Assembly: GCF_000705555.1 (NCBI RefSeq)
Contig: NZ_JMQN01000047.1
Location: forward strand, 1-64,000
DNA from: Marinobacterium lacunae
Lineage (GTDB): Bacteria; Pseudomonadota; Gammaproteobacteria; Pseudomonadales; Balneatricaceae
Length of the DNA stretch: 64,000 nt
Reading direction: 5' to 3'
The notes under the pieces were generated by a model. The model was not told the origin of the DNA. It searched no databases and saw only the letters and a program-made list of their open reading frames with translations. A program made the translations under genes and the position numbers. Of this stretch, positions 1-7,318 are shown piece by piece. The stretch's first letter is position 1; every line of letters begins with the position of its first letter.

Positions 1-247
1 TGACGACTACAATGGGTAGGTCGGCCTGATCACAGGCGAAAACAAAGGCGTGCTCATAGCGGCCGGTGGCTTCGACGACGATACGTTTGATGTTGTGGGT
101 TTTAAGCACCTGAACGGTTTTGAGGATCTGTTCCTCATCGTTCGGGATCTGGAAATGGAGGTCCAGCGGATGCAGGACGATATCGAGTTTGGATTTGCCG
201 ACATCGACGCCGACGTTGATTTCAATTTGGCTTTCCATGCTACTCAT
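1..247 (-). CDS. IS110-family transposase, N-terminal part (cut by window edge)
   Basis: The reverse strand from 247 reads without a stop to the window edge and begins MSSMESQIEINVGVDVGKSK. An early G-V-D-V-G-K-S-K-L-D stretch followed by a V-E-A-T-G-R-Y-E block is typical of the DEDD catalytic domain at the N-terminus of IS110-family transposases. A second in-frame ATG lies at 238. About 82 residues are visible; the rest, including the C-terminal serine domain, lies outside. IS110 enzymes recombine DNA guided by an RNA encoded in the element's non-coding end, which here would lie at 248-485. Family call is firm; whether the copy is intact cannot be judged. Confidence 0.85.
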   Translation of the reverse strand, partial: MSSMESQIEINVGVDVGKSKLDIVLHPLDLHFQIPNDEEQILKTVQVLKTHNIKRIVVEATGRYEHAFVFACDQADLPIVVV

Positions 248-485
248 AATAAGCTGACTCTGCCTTGCTATGCGGGCTCGAGGCCCCTATGACTGTTCGA
301 GTTATGGCGATGGAGTCATGCAGCGCTACGCCCTTGTTACCGGTCTCTCGCAAGAGGATCCTACGTTCAATCGAGCTGCTGCATGAAGGCCCTCAATGGC
401 CGTTGAGGGTGGGCCTCGACTTTACCCGGAAATCACACGTAATTATCCATACAAGGCATTTAAACGGAACTTGTAGTTTCCCCGC
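248..485 (-). ncRNA. Candidate IS110 non-coding end / bridge RNA region
   Basis: About 240 bases upstream of the IS110 transposase start hold no convincing gene. They contain a perfect 7-bp stem with a six-base loop (390-409, CCCTCAA/TTGAGGG) inside a longer imperfect stem, and a small CTCT/AGAG hairpin near 344-355. Members of the IS110 family encode a structured guide (bridge) RNA in the leader between element end and transposase gene, so position and length fit. Boundaries, guide loops and transcription are inferred, not seen. Confidence 0.35.
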
Positions 486-623
486 TGTAGTGGACACCTC
501 GATCTAATGCAGACGAGGAGTGAAGTGCCAGCTTACAAGACCCAGAATAAGACGCGACAGTACACGAACGAGTCTAAAGCCAGAGCTATTAAGCTGGCAC
601 ACAACGCCACTGCCTTTCTGTGA
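486..623 (+). mobile_element. IS3-family remnant: element end plus broken orfA
   Basis: A TGTAGTGGACACC sequence at 486-498 resembles IS3-family ends. It is followed by a GAGGAG ribosome site (515-520) and a GTG-initiated reading frame (525-623) that reads VPAYKTQNKTRQYTNESKAR and stops at TGA after 32 codons. The start matches the N-terminus of IS3 OrfA proteins, which are normally about 90-100 residues, so only the first third survives. No OrfB remains. It lies between the IS110 leader and the oxidoreductase gene as a scar of nested insertion and deletion. Confidence 0.6.
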
Positions 624-647
624 CTAGGCGGCTCACTTTAGCGGCGA

Positions 648-1622
648 TCACACTCTTAGCAATAACGCCCCTGTGGTTTGTCCGCTTTCCAGTAGTTGCT
701 GCGCCTTTGCCGCCTTCGTTAGCGGCAGTATGTCGAAAATGTCGGCACTCATCCCGGCTTGCAGCTGCTGCATAACGGCCATGCCGCTGGTTTGGTATGA
801 CGCAGGGTCATCGATATATTGCAGCACGCTGGGGCGGATATAACCGACTGATTTGGGCAGTGACGAAAGCAAGATAGGGGTGGGCACTCCGGCTGCGTGA
901 CCGATACTGGCCACCAGGCCAAAAGGCGCTGCACAGGCCAGACTTTGCTCGAACGTCGCAGCACCGATGCCGTCAATGACATAGTCCACACCCCGGCCGT
1001 TTGTTAACCGTGCCACCTCTGCAACCGTATCCTGCTGCTTATACAGGATAAGATGCTCATAGCCTTTTGCTTTGGCTATAGACTGCTTGGCTTCGCTGCC
1101 GACGGTACCGATCAGGTTGACGCCTAACCGGGCCGCCCATTGGCCCAATATCTGCCCCAACCCACCGGCAGCGGCTTGAACCAGCATGGTTTCTCCAGCC
1201 TGAACCGGACGTATCCGCATCAGCAGCATATGGGCCGTCATACCTCTCAAGAGGCACGAGGCCACGACCTCCTCCGACACACCCTCAGGAATCAGCAGTA
1301 ACCTGTCGGCCGGCAGATTGCGATGGCTGCAATAGCTGCCCAAGGGTAAACCTGCATAGGCGACTCTCTGGCCAATATGAAACCCTGTTACCGCGTCCCC
1401 CAGTGCTTCTACTATGCCCGTCGCTTCCACGCCGGGAACAGTTGGTAACTGGGGTAACGGATATTGTCCGGAACGAAAATAGATATCGACGAAATTCACG
1501 CCAATAAACGTTTGCCTGATGCGTACCTCTCTCGACCCCGGCGGGGGTAGGGAAGCGCTCGTTTCCTGCAGTACCGATGCAGGGCCGGTTTGCGTGATCT
1601 CAATGCGAATGGTTTCGGTCAT
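648..1622 (-). CDS. NADPH:quinone oxidoreductase (zinc-independent MDR family)
   Basis: A 324-residue medium-chain dehydrogenase/reductase. It has the GroES-like N-terminal fold (F-I-G-V-N-F-V-D-I-Y-F-R-S-G near residue 40), a central cofactor-binding segment with A-A-A-G-G-L-G-Q, and the V-D-Y-V-I-D-G-I-G region typical of quinone oxidoreductases. Cysteine ligands for catalytic zinc are absent, as expected for this subgroup. It likely reduces quinones or enones with NADPH in the cytoplasm. I start it at MTETIRIE (1622); an upstream in-frame start at 1700 would run into the divergent promoter. It is transcribed away from the LysR gene at 1757, which probably regulates it. Confidence 0.85.
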   Translation of the reverse strand: MTETIRIEITQTGPASVLQETSASLPPPGSREVRIRQTFIGVNFVDIYFRSGQYPLPQLPTVPGVEATGIVEALGDAVTGFHIGQRVAYAGLPLGSYCSHRNLPADRLLLIPEGVSEEVVASCLLRGMTAHMLLMRIRPVQAGETMLVQAAAGGLGQILGQWAARLGVNLIGTVGSEAKQSIAKAKGYEHLILYKQQDTVAEVARLTNGRGVDYVIDGIGAATFEQSLACAAPFGLVASIGHAAGVPTPILLSSLPKSVGYIRPSVLQYIDDPASYQTSGMAVMQQLQAGMSADIFDILPLTKAAKAQQLLESGQTTGALLLRV

Positions 1623-1730
1623 AGTCTGTGCTCTTGCAGGGTTGAAAACGGTCGCAAGGCGCAGATTGCAACGTGCCTCGCTTGAAACCACTGTAGCCAA
1701 GACAGACCTGTATAAAAATTATCAAAAACA

Positions 1731-1756
1731 GCACAGGTTCTGTGCATAATTGCACA
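1731..1756. promoter_or_regulatory. Two overlapping palindromes, probable LysR operator
   Basis: The divergent region holds two perfect palindromes that overlap: GCACAGGTTCTGTGC (1731-1745) and TGTGCATAATTGCACA (1741-1756). The second ends directly before the LysR start codon. LysR regulators commonly bind dyads in the spacer between their own gene and a divergent target, so autoregulation plus control of the quinone oxidoreductase is the likely role. The palindromes are seen; the binding is inferred. Confidence 0.55.
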
Positions 1757-2605
1757 ATGACTAAATTGAACTGGGACTATGTCCGCTATTTTCTGGCATT
1801 GGTGGAAGCTGGCAGCCTGTCCGCAGCAGCCCGCCAGTTGCAAGTTGAGCACAGCACCGTCGCACGCAGGCTGGACCAGTTGGAACGGCAGTTGGGCGTT
1901 CGCCTTTTTGATCGCATGCCCAGAGGGTGGCAACTGACCGGCGATGGAAAAATGTTGCTCGAGCCAGCCAGGCAGATGCAGGAAAGCGAGCTGCGGATTC
2001 AGCGCATCATGGATGGCCGCGTGTCGCTGAGCGGTCGGGTCAGAGTCTCTGTGCCGCCGATGTTGGGCCGCTATCTGCTGACGCCGCATCTGTTGGAGTT
2101 GCGCAAGCAGTTACCCCAGGTAGAGCTGGAATTGGTATCGGATCTGCAGAGCGCCGATCTTCACCGTCGCGAAGCCGATATCGCCTTGCGTCTGCACCGA
2201 CCGGAACAACTGGACTTGGCTACCCGCAAATTGGCGGACCTTCCCTTTGGCCTGTTTGCCAGCCCGACGTATTTACATCTTCACGCACCGGAGCAATGGG
2301 AGTTTGTCGGCTACGAACACAGCATGAACGCGGCGCCACAGCAACAATGGCTGGAGTCTCAGTTGGGCGCACGCCGTGTAGTTTTTCGTTCCAACGATCT
2401 GCACCTTCTAGCCGCAGCCGTTGTTCAGGGCGTCGGCATCGGAATGCTGCCCCGTTTTTTGCAACCCGTTTATCCGGAATTGCAGCTCGTGTCCGATCCG
2501 GCTTGGCCGGTAAACCGCGAGCTGTGGCTGGTGATACACCCCGATTTACGTCGCTCTCCACGCGTGCGGGCGGTGGCGGATCTGATCAGTAGTTGGTTTG
2601 TGTAG
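1757..2605 (+). CDS. LysR-family transcriptional regulator
   Basis: A 282-residue LysR-type regulator. The N-terminal winged helix-turn-helix is clear (L-V-E-A-G-S-L-S-A-A-A-R-Q-L followed by S-T-V-A-R-R-L-D-Q-L-E), and the rest is a substrate-binding domain with R-V-S-V-P-P-M-L-G near residue 95. I use ATG 1757; a GTG at 1742 would add five residues inside the palindromic operator. It is divergent from the quinone oxidoreductase at 648-1622, the usual arrangement of a LysR gene with its target. The inducer cannot be read from sequence. It ends just upstream of the nifB control region and is probably unrelated to nif. Confidence 0.88.
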   Translation: MTKLNWDYVRYFLALVEAGSLSAAARQLQVEHSTVARRLDQLERQLGVRLFDRMPRGWQLTGDGKMLLEPARQMQESELRIQRIMDGRVSLSGRVRVSVPPMLGRYLLTPHLLELRKQLPQVELELVSDLQSADLHRREADIALRLHRPEQLDLATRKLADLPFGLFASPTYLHLHAPEQWEFVGYEHSMNAAPQQQWLESQLGARRVVFRSNDLHLLAAAVVQGVGIGMLPRFLQPVYPELQLVSDPAWPVNRELWLVIHPDLRRSPRVRAVADLISSWFV

Positions 2606-2631
2606 AAGCGCTCTTTTCCCCATCGTGCCTA

Positions 2632-2647
2632 TGTCGCAGATATGACA
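2632..2647 (+). promoter_or_regulatory. NifA upstream activator site 1 for nifB
   Basis: TGTCGCAGATATGACA fits the NifA enhancer consensus TGT-N10-ACA exactly. It lies 85 bp upstream of the nifB -24/-12 promoter and 30 bp (about three helical turns) from a second site. Confidence 0.8.
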
Positions 2648-2661
2648 AAGGCACGTGTCTC

Positions 2662-2677
2662 TGTCCCACATTACACA
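2662..2677 (+). promoter_or_regulatory. NifA upstream activator site 2 for nifB
   Basis: TGTCCCACATTACACA matches TGT-N10-ACA. It is helically phased with the site at 2632 and lies 55 bp before the sigma-54 box. Confidence 0.8.
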
Positions 2678-2731
2678 GCCAAAGCATCTGTCGTTCGTTA
2701 CAAACTCCTTTAAAAACAACGCACTTTTCGA

Positions 2732-2747
2732 TGGCCCGCGGCTTGCA
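2732..2747 (+). promoter_or_regulatory. Sigma-54 (-24/-12) promoter of the nifB operon
   Basis: TGGCCCGCGGCTTGCA matches the RpoN consensus TGGCAC-N5-TTGCA with correct spacing and one mismatch in the -24 box. With two NifA sites upstream it makes nifB a NifA-activated operon. The start of transcription is expected near 2758. Confidence 0.85.
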
Positions 2748-2813
2748 GATACCGATTCAAGCAGGTGATCTGCATCTGACAACCGGCCGCTGGCCAACTG
2801 AGGAGTGAATCCG

Positions 2814-4322
2814 ATGGAGTTGACAGTCCTTAACGAAACACAAAGCGCAAGCAGCGGGGGATGCTCATCCAGTGGATGCGGCAGCACCGATGATCAGCTG
2901 AGCCACCTCCCCGACGATATCAAGCAGAAGGTGCACAATCACCCCTGCTACTCGGAAGAGGCGCATCACTACTTTGCCCGTATGCATGTGGCTGTGGCGC
3001 CGGCCTGTAACATTCAGTGCCACTACTGCAACCGCAAGTATGACTGTGCCAATGAGTCGCGCCCGGGCGTTGTATCCGAGCTGCTCACGCCCGATCAGGC
3101 GGTGATGAAAACCAAGGCGGTGGCCGCCAACATTCCGCAGATGACCGTGTTGGGCATTGCCGGCCCCGGCGATCCACTGGCCAACCCCGAGCGCACCTTC
3201 GAGACCTTCCGTCGCCTCAGTCAAGAAGCGCCCGATATCAAGCTGTGTGTGTCCACCAACGGTCTGGCGCTGCCCGATGCCGTTGAGGAGCTGGCCAAGC
3301 ACAACATCGATCACGTCACTATCACCATCAACTGCGTTGATCCGGAGATAGGGGCCCAGATCTACCCCTGGATCTACTGGAACAACCGCCGTATCCGCGG
3401 CAAGAAGGGCGCCAAGATTCTGATCGAGCAGCAGCAGAAAGGGCTCGAGATGCTGGTTGCGCGCGGCATTCTGGTGAAGGTGAACTCGGTGATGATTCCC
3501 GGCGTGAACGACCAGCACCTCAAAGAGGTAAGCCGTATCGTCAAGCAGAAGGGGGCTTTCCTGCACAACGTTATGCCGCTGATCTCCGAAGCGGAGCATG
3601 GCACCTTCTACGGTGTCATGGGACAGCGCGGGCCGAGCAACGAAGAGCTGATGGATCTGCAGGACGAGTGCTCCGGCGATATGAACATGATGCGCCATTG
3701 CCGCCAGTGCCGTGCCGATGCCGTTGGCCTGCTCGGTGAAGACCGTGGCGACGAGTTCACCCTCGACAAGATTGCCGAGATGGATATCGACTACGAAGCG
3801 GCGATGAAAAAGCGCGCCGTCATCCATCAGGGAATCGCCGAAGAGCTGGCCGAGAAGGAGAAAAAGCGCGCAGCGCTGGCAGCGGTCAAGGTGCCCAGCG
3901 GGCCGGCGGCTGACAACACCCATTTCCGCCCGGTGCTGATGGCGGTTGCCACCAGTGGCGGCGGCATGATCAACCAGCACTTTGGCCATGCCACCGAGTT
4001 TCTGATCTACGAAGCCTCATCCAACGGTGTGCGGTTTATCAGCCACCGCAAGGTCGATCAGTACTGCATCGGTAACGATACCTGTGGCGAGAAGGAGAGT
4101 GCACTCTCGGGCAGCATTCGTGCGCTGTCCGGTTGTGAAGTGGTGCTCTGCTCCAAGATCGGGTTCGAGCCCTGGGGCTTGCTGGAAGAGGCCGGTATTC
4201 AGCCCAATGGCGAACACGCGATGGAGCCGATCGAAGAGGCGGTGATGGCGGTGTACGAAGAGATGATCGCCACCGGCCGACTCGATGAGGCCAAACCGGA
4301 AAACGCACAGATCAGCGCCTGA
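2814..4322 (+). CDS. nifB: Nitrogenase cofactor biosynthesis protein NifB
   Basis: Radical SAM enzyme that fuses two [4Fe-4S] clusters and inserts carbide to make NifB-co, the precursor of FeMo-co. The SAM-cluster motif CNIQCHYC gives Cys65, Cys69 and Cys72, followed by an R-K-Y-D-C-A-N-E-S-R-P-G-V segment typical of NifB. Further cysteines (CRQCRADA) lie near residue 300. The last 120 residues form a NifX-like carrier domain (I-N-Q-H-F-G-H-A-T-E-F). At 502 residues it is the full two-domain form. ATG 2814 has AGGAG eight bases upstream; a GTG at 2805 overlaps that ribosome site. First gene of an operon with fdxN, nifO and nifQ, driven by the sigma-54/NifA signals upstream. Confidence 0.97.
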   Translation: MELTVLNETQSASSGGCSSSGCGSTDDQLSHLPDDIKQKVHNHPCYSEEAHHYFARMHVAVAPACNIQCHYCNRKYDCANESRPGVVSELLTPDQAVMKTKAVAANIPQMTVLGIAGPGDPLANPERTFETFRRLSQEAPDIKLCVSTNGLALPDAVEELAKHNIDHVTITINCVDPEIGAQIYPWIYWNNRRIRGKKGAKILIEQQQKGLEMLVARGILVKVNSVMIPGVNDQHLKEVSRIVKQKGAFLHNVMPLISEAEHGTFYGVMGQRGPSNEELMDLQDECSGDMNMMRHCRQCRADAVGLLGEDRGDEFTLDKIAEMDIDYEAAMKKRAVIHQGIAEELAEKEKKRAALAAVKVPSGPAADNTHFRPVLMAVATSGGGMINQHFGHATEFLIYEASSNGVRFISHRKVDQYCIGNDTCGEKESALSGSIRALSGCEVVLCSKIGFEPWGLLEEAGIQPNGEHAMEPIEEAVMAVYEEMIATGRLDEAKPENAQISA

Positions 4323-4333
4323 GGAGGTCAATC

Positions 4334-4612
4334 ATGTCTTTGAGCATTATTGAAAGCTGCGTCAACTGCTGGGCCTGTTATGACGTGTGTCCCAGCGATG
4401 CGATCTACGACGCCAAGCCGCACTTCATGATCGATGCCAACAAGTGCACCGAGTGTGAGGGCGATCACGCCGATCCCCAGTGCGCGAGTATCTGCCCCAT
4501 CGAGGGTGCGATTCTCGATGCCGCGGGTGACGCGATCAATCCGGCTGGCTCTCTGACCGGCATACCGCCTGAACTGATGGAAAAAGCGATGGCCGAGATT
4601 CAGGCCCGATAA
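4334..4612 (+). CDS. fdxN: nif-associated 2[4Fe-4S] ferredoxin
   Basis: A 92-residue bacterial-type ferredoxin. The first cluster motif is CVNCWACYDVCP near residue 9; the second is the spaced C-T-E-C-E-G-D-H-A-D-P-Q-C-A-S-I-C-P pattern seen in ferredoxins next to nifB. It likely passes electrons to NifB or to other nif enzymes. It starts 11 bases after nifB with a GAGGAGG ribosome site. The order nifB-fdxN-nifO-nifQ matches Azotobacter, where this ferredoxin supports FeMo-co synthesis. The function is by homology of context; the fold is clear. Confidence 0.9.
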   Translation: MSLSIIESCVNCWACYDVCPSDAIYDAKPHFMIDANKCTECEGDHADPQCASICPIEGAILDAAGDAINPAGSLTGIPPELMEKAMAEIQAR

Positions 4613-4631
4613 ACGGCGCGGGGGAAGGGCG

Positions 4632-5054
4632 ATGACGCAGGTGGTGTTTTACGAAAAGCCCGGTTGCATCAACAACCGCAAGCAGAAGCAGTTGCTGGAA
4701 GCGGCGGGGCTTAAACTCGATGTGCGCAATCTTCTTGAGAGTGCATGGACACCACAAACACTGCGGCCCTTCCTCGGTGCCGATGTTTCAACCTGGCTCA
4801 ACATGAGCCATCCGGGCATCAAGGCGGGCAGCGTACTGCTCGATCTTGAAAATCCCCATGCGGTGCTGGCACAGCTGTGTGCCGATCCGCTACTGATCCG
4901 ACGTCCGCTGATGCAGATCGGCGGACACTATCTGCAGGGTTTCGAGACGCAGGTGCTTGAGCCTGTGTTCGGTCTGACGATACGACCGGAGGGTGATATC
5001 GAAACCTGCCCGAAGCGTCATACCGCGTCCGCGTGCACAGCGGAGGGCAGCTGA
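4632..5054 (+). CDS. nifO: NifO, ArsC-family nitrogenase-associated protein
   Basis: A 140-residue thioredoxin-fold protein of the ArsC/Spx superfamily. The N-terminus has F-Y-E-K-P-G-C-I-N-N, with one cysteine in the place of the ArsC active site, and a later R-R-P-L-M block corresponds to the conserved arginine and cis-proline loop. NifO in Azotobacter lies between fdxN and nifQ and affects molybdenum use under nitrate. Its catalytic activity is not established. Its stop codon directly abuts the nifQ start, so the two are translationally coupled. Confidence 0.85.
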   Translation: MTQVVFYEKPGCINNRKQKQLLEAAGLKLDVRNLLESAWTPQTLRPFLGADVSTWLNMSHPGIKAGSVLLDLENPHAVLAQLCADPLLIRRPLMQIGGHYLQGFETQVLEPVFGLTIRPEGDIETCPKRHTASACTAEGS

Positions 5055-5651
5055 ATGGCACTGGCAGCCTTGCAGATAGTAGACCGGTTCGAGCGACTGA
5101 TGGCGGTCGCGGCGGGTGGAGAAACCGACCGTCATCTCGCTCACCTTTGTATAGGGCCCCGGCTGGGCCTTGGATGTCTGCCGCTGAACTTAGGGCTAAA
5201 GCCGTCAGCCTTTGCGCAGCTGATTGAACGCTGCTTTCCCGGCGGCGAGGTGCACCTGGCACTTGAAGCGCACGAGGCCCCTCTGCTGGAAACCCGCTCG
5301 GCCATGCGCGATGAACTCAGCATCCTGCGTGACGATGAGCGTCAGGAGCTGGTCGCACTACTGGAGGATTTTCGGGTGCCGTCGGTGCCGCGGGAGTTGT
5401 CACTGATTATCGCCACCGGTTGTCTGGGCGGTGATCACCTCTGGCGGGATCTGGGGTTCCCCCATCGCGGCACTCTGAGCGAGCTGATGGAGCGGGCCTA
5501 CCCGGATCTGAAGGCGCTGAATAACCGAGACATGAAGTGGAAGCGTTTTTTCTACAAGCAGCTGTGCGAGCGCGGTGGGGGCTATGTGTGCCGGGCACCG
5601 AGTTGCGATCAATGCACCGCCTACCACGACTGTTTCGGGCCGGAGGAGTGA
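5055..5651 (+). CDS. nifQ: NifQ, molybdenum donor for FeMo-co synthesis
   Basis: A 198-residue protein ending in the diagnostic cysteine pattern C-X4-C-X2-C-X5-C (CRAPSCDQCTAYHDC) a few residues before the C-terminus. NifQ carries a Mo-Fe-S cluster and supplies molybdenum to the NifEN/NifH assembly complex. The body of the protein is poorly conserved as in other NifQ proteins. ATG immediately follows the nifO stop. A spacer of 96 bases separates it from the glutaredoxin gene. Confidence 0.93.
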   Translation: MALAALQIVDRFERLMAVAAGGETDRHLAHLCIGPRLGLGCLPLNLGLKPSAFAQLIERCFPGGEVHLALEAHEAPLLETRSAMRDELSILRDDERQELVALLEDFRVPSVPRELSLIIATGCLGGDHLWRDLGFPHRGTLSELMERAYPDLKALNNRDMKWKRFFYKQLCERGGGYVCRAPSCDQCTAYHDCFGPEE

Positions 5652-5747
5652 CCCCGTGCGGGCGACCGGTACGGCTGAGAGCCGAACGTTAGACGATTGA
5701 TCGCTAAGACGCCCGAACTGTCGGGCACTCAATTCCGAGGGATTGCT

Positions 5748-6065
5748 ATGAGCACTGAACAGAAAATTCGTACGCAACTGGCCGAGAACCCGGTCCTGCT
5801 CTACATGAAGGGCACCCCCAGTGATCCCAAGTGCGGCTTCTCCCGCAACGCGGTGGAAGCGCTCAAGACACTGGAGGCGGATTACGCCTACGTGAACGTG
5901 TTGGAGGCCCCCTTTATCCGCGAGAAGCTGCCGAGCATATCCAACTGGCCAACCTACCCGCAGCTGTTTATCAAGGGCGAGCTGGTGGGCGGCAGTGATG
6001 TGGTGGTGGCGATGGTCGAGGACGGCAGCCTCAAGCCGATGCTGGATGCCGCAGGGGGTGCCTGA
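5748..6065 (+). CDS. Monothiol glutaredoxin (Grx5/GrxD type)
   Basis: A 105-residue monothiol glutaredoxin. It has the CGFS active site in K-C-G-F-S-R-N-A, the W-P-T-Y-P-Q-L-F block and a G-G-S-D glutathione-binding motif. Such proteins carry glutathione-ligated [2Fe-2S] clusters and deliver them to targets, often with a BolA partner. A nif-specific copy (grx5-nif) follows nifQ in Azotobacter. The start at 5748 has GAGGGATT upstream; an upstream in-frame ATG at 5697 lacks a ribosome site. Its stop overlaps the BolA start by one base. Confidence 0.92.
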   Translation: MSTEQKIRTQLAENPVLLYMKGTPSDPKCGFSRNAVEALKTLEADYAYVNVLEAPFIREKLPSISNWPTYPQLFIKGELVGGSDVVVAMVEDGSLKPMLDAAGGA

Positions 6066-6331
6066 TGCAGACCTGCGAAGTCGAAACGATTATCCAGGCG
6101 GCGATGCCCGAGGCGGATATCGATGTTAGCGGCGAGGAGTGCAACTTTACCGTCGCGATCATCAGTGAACGGTTCGAGGGCCAAAACCTGATGCAGCGGC
6201 AAAAAGGGGTGCTGGCGCTGTTCGAGGAGCCGCTTAAGACAGGCCGTCTGCACGCGCTGACCATCAAGGCCTTTACCCCGGCGCAGTATGCCGAGATGCA
6301 AAACACCTTTCTGGTTCAGCTGGAAAGCTGA
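6065..6331 (+). CDS. BolA/IbaG-family protein
   Basis: An 88-residue BolA-like protein of the small IbaG class. It has the alpha-beta fold pattern with F-E-G-Q-N-L-M-Q-R-Q and a C-terminal H-A-L-T-I-K-A-F-T-P-A-Q-Y segment that carries the conserved histidine. BolA proteins bind [2Fe-2S] clusters together with monothiol glutaredoxins. Here ATG overlaps the glutaredoxin stop (TGATG), which argues strongly for a working Grx-BolA pair dedicated to nif Fe-S cluster supply. The partnership is inferred from gene overlap and known family behaviour. Confidence 0.88.
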   Translation: MQTCEVETIIQAAMPEADIDVSGEECNFTVAIISERFEGQNLMQRQKGVLALFEEPLKTGRLHALTIKAFTPAQYAEMQNTFLVQLES

Positions 6332-6360
6332 AACCGGCATGACGATTCGAGGTGATGACG

Positions 6361-6570
6361 ATGAAAACCACACACACGCAGGAAGATCCGGTTCAGGCAC
6401 TGAATCAGTTTGAACATCTGGCCCATGAGCCGCAAAGCGGTCTTGGGCGCGGTTTGGCGCGTATCGCCATGCTGCTGGCCGCGGGCCGCTACTGTCGGCA
6501 TCGTCATCTTTCGATCAGCCGCCAGTCCACTTTTCAGCGTAACCTGATGGAGAACCACCATGAGTACTGA
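6361..6570 (+). CDS. Small basic protein of unknown function in the nifB operon
   Basis: About 69 residues, not recognised. It is rich in His and Arg with a G-L-G-R-G-L-A-R-I-A-M-L-L-A-A-G-R-Y segment near the middle that could form an amphipathic helix. GAGG lies eight bases before ATG 6361; start codons at 6352 (GTG) and 6355 are also in frame but too close to that site. It overlaps the next gene by 11 bases and starts 29 bases after BolA, so it sits within the operon. It may be a real small nif-associated protein; conservation has to decide. Confidence 0.45.
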   Translation: MKTTHTQEDPVQALNQFEHLAHEPQSGLGRGLARIAMLLAAGRYCRHRHLSISRQSTFQRNLMENHHEY

Positions 6571-6889
6571 TGAAAACCTGTTTGACGAGGCGTTTGTGGA
6601 AGCGACAAACCGGCTGATCGAAATCGCCAACGAGATGGGCGCGAAGTATGGCGATCACAAGATGGGAGTAGCGTTTATCTACGCGGCGGCCCGTTATAAC
6701 GCCTACATCGCGGCAGGCAGCGTCACCGATGCCGACGAGCTCGCCGGCAAGCGCGACAAGGCGGTGGAGTACTTCACCGACCGTTTTCGTCAGCTGTACG
6801 ATGGCAACCTGCAGGATTACATCGCCAACTTCGATGAATACATGGGCGCGGCGGCCGAAGAAGAGGCGACAGCCGAAACCGCTCATTGA
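6560..6889 (+). CDS. DUF3144-like small protein
   Basis: A 109-residue acidic protein. The central part, F-I-Y-A-A-A-R-Y-N-A-Y-I-A-A, preceded by L-I-E-I-A-N-E and a short charged loop, matches my recollection of the DUF3144 family. The C-terminal third is rich in Ala and Glu and probably disordered. It overlaps the small gene before it and is the last gene of the nifB operon before the defence island. No function is known for the family. The family assignment is from memory of the motif. Confidence 0.6.
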   Translation: MSTDENLFDEAFVEATNRLIEIANEMGAKYGDHKMGVAFIYAAARYNAYIAAGSVTDADELAGKRDKAVEYFTDRFRQLYDGNLQDYIANFDEYMGAAAEEEATAETAH

Positions 6890-6904
6890 GCAGCGGTGAA
6901 GTAA

Positions 6905-6944
6905 AGCGGATCGACCCGTTCAAACCACCAGGTCGATCTGCTGC
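6905..6944. repeat. Island-flanking palindromic direct repeat, left copy
   Basis: An imperfect palindrome with 12-bp arms (6905-6916 and 6931-6942, one mismatch) and a 14-base spacer. From 6909 to 6944 it matches 16534-16569 at 33 of 36 positions, in the same orientation. On the reverse strand it encodes Q-I-D-L-V-V-stop, the same C-terminus as the gene at 16545-17630, with only silent changes. This looks like a duplicated gene end created or carried by island insertion. It could also serve as the transcription terminator of the nifB operon. Confidence 0.8.
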
Positions 6945-7120
6945 GATATAACGACTACCTCCCAACTAGCCACTTACCCTTCCGTATTTCCTTCGTGCTA
7001 CCGATATCTCACAAATTCGGACACGAAAGTACGACTCCTTCGGCCAATGCAGACGCTTCACTTGCAGGTCTCCCTCCTTTACACTAAATTTCCAAAAACT
7101 GTCAGTTACCGAGAAAAACC

Positions 7121-7318
7121 ATGAGCAATGGTCAGCAAGATCAAGTGATGACGCTTGAAGAGCTCTCCCTGTATCTCAAGCTGCCGAAATCCACCGTCTA
7201 CAAGCTCGTGCAGGAGGGGCGCATACCCGGCCAGAAGCTGGGCAAGCAGTGGCGGTTCGGGAAACAGGCGATCGACCAATGGCTGAACACGCAGCAGACG
7301 CCGGAGGGGAGAAAATGA
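7121..7318 (+). CDS. Excisionase-type helix-turn-helix protein
   Basis: A 65-residue protein consisting of one MerR/excisionase-like winged helix: L-E-E-L-S-L-Y-L-K-L-P-K-S-T-V-Y-K-L followed by G-R-I-P-G-Q-K-L-G-K-Q-W-R-F. This fold occurs both in recombination directionality factors and in small regulators of defence operons. It is the first island gene, and its stop overlaps the helicase start (ATGA). A weak TTGCAG-N17-TAAATT promoter-like pair lies at 7062-7090. It probably regulates the operon, but with flanking repeats an excisionase role is also possible. Confidence 0.8.
   Translation: MSNGQQDQVMTLEELSLYLKLPKSTVYKLVQEGRIPGQKLGKQWRFGKQAIDQWLNTQQTPEGRK

Noticed and set aside
2865-3989. 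Long reverse-strand frame opposite nifB (374 codons)
   Set aside because: Shadow of nifB caused by codon bias; no ribosome site and no recognisable domain, while nifB is certain.
6905-6944. Repeat as a dif/XerCD site or tRNA attachment site
   Set aside because: It lacks the dif arm pattern and no tRNA is nearby; it matches the coding end of the EF-hand-like gene.
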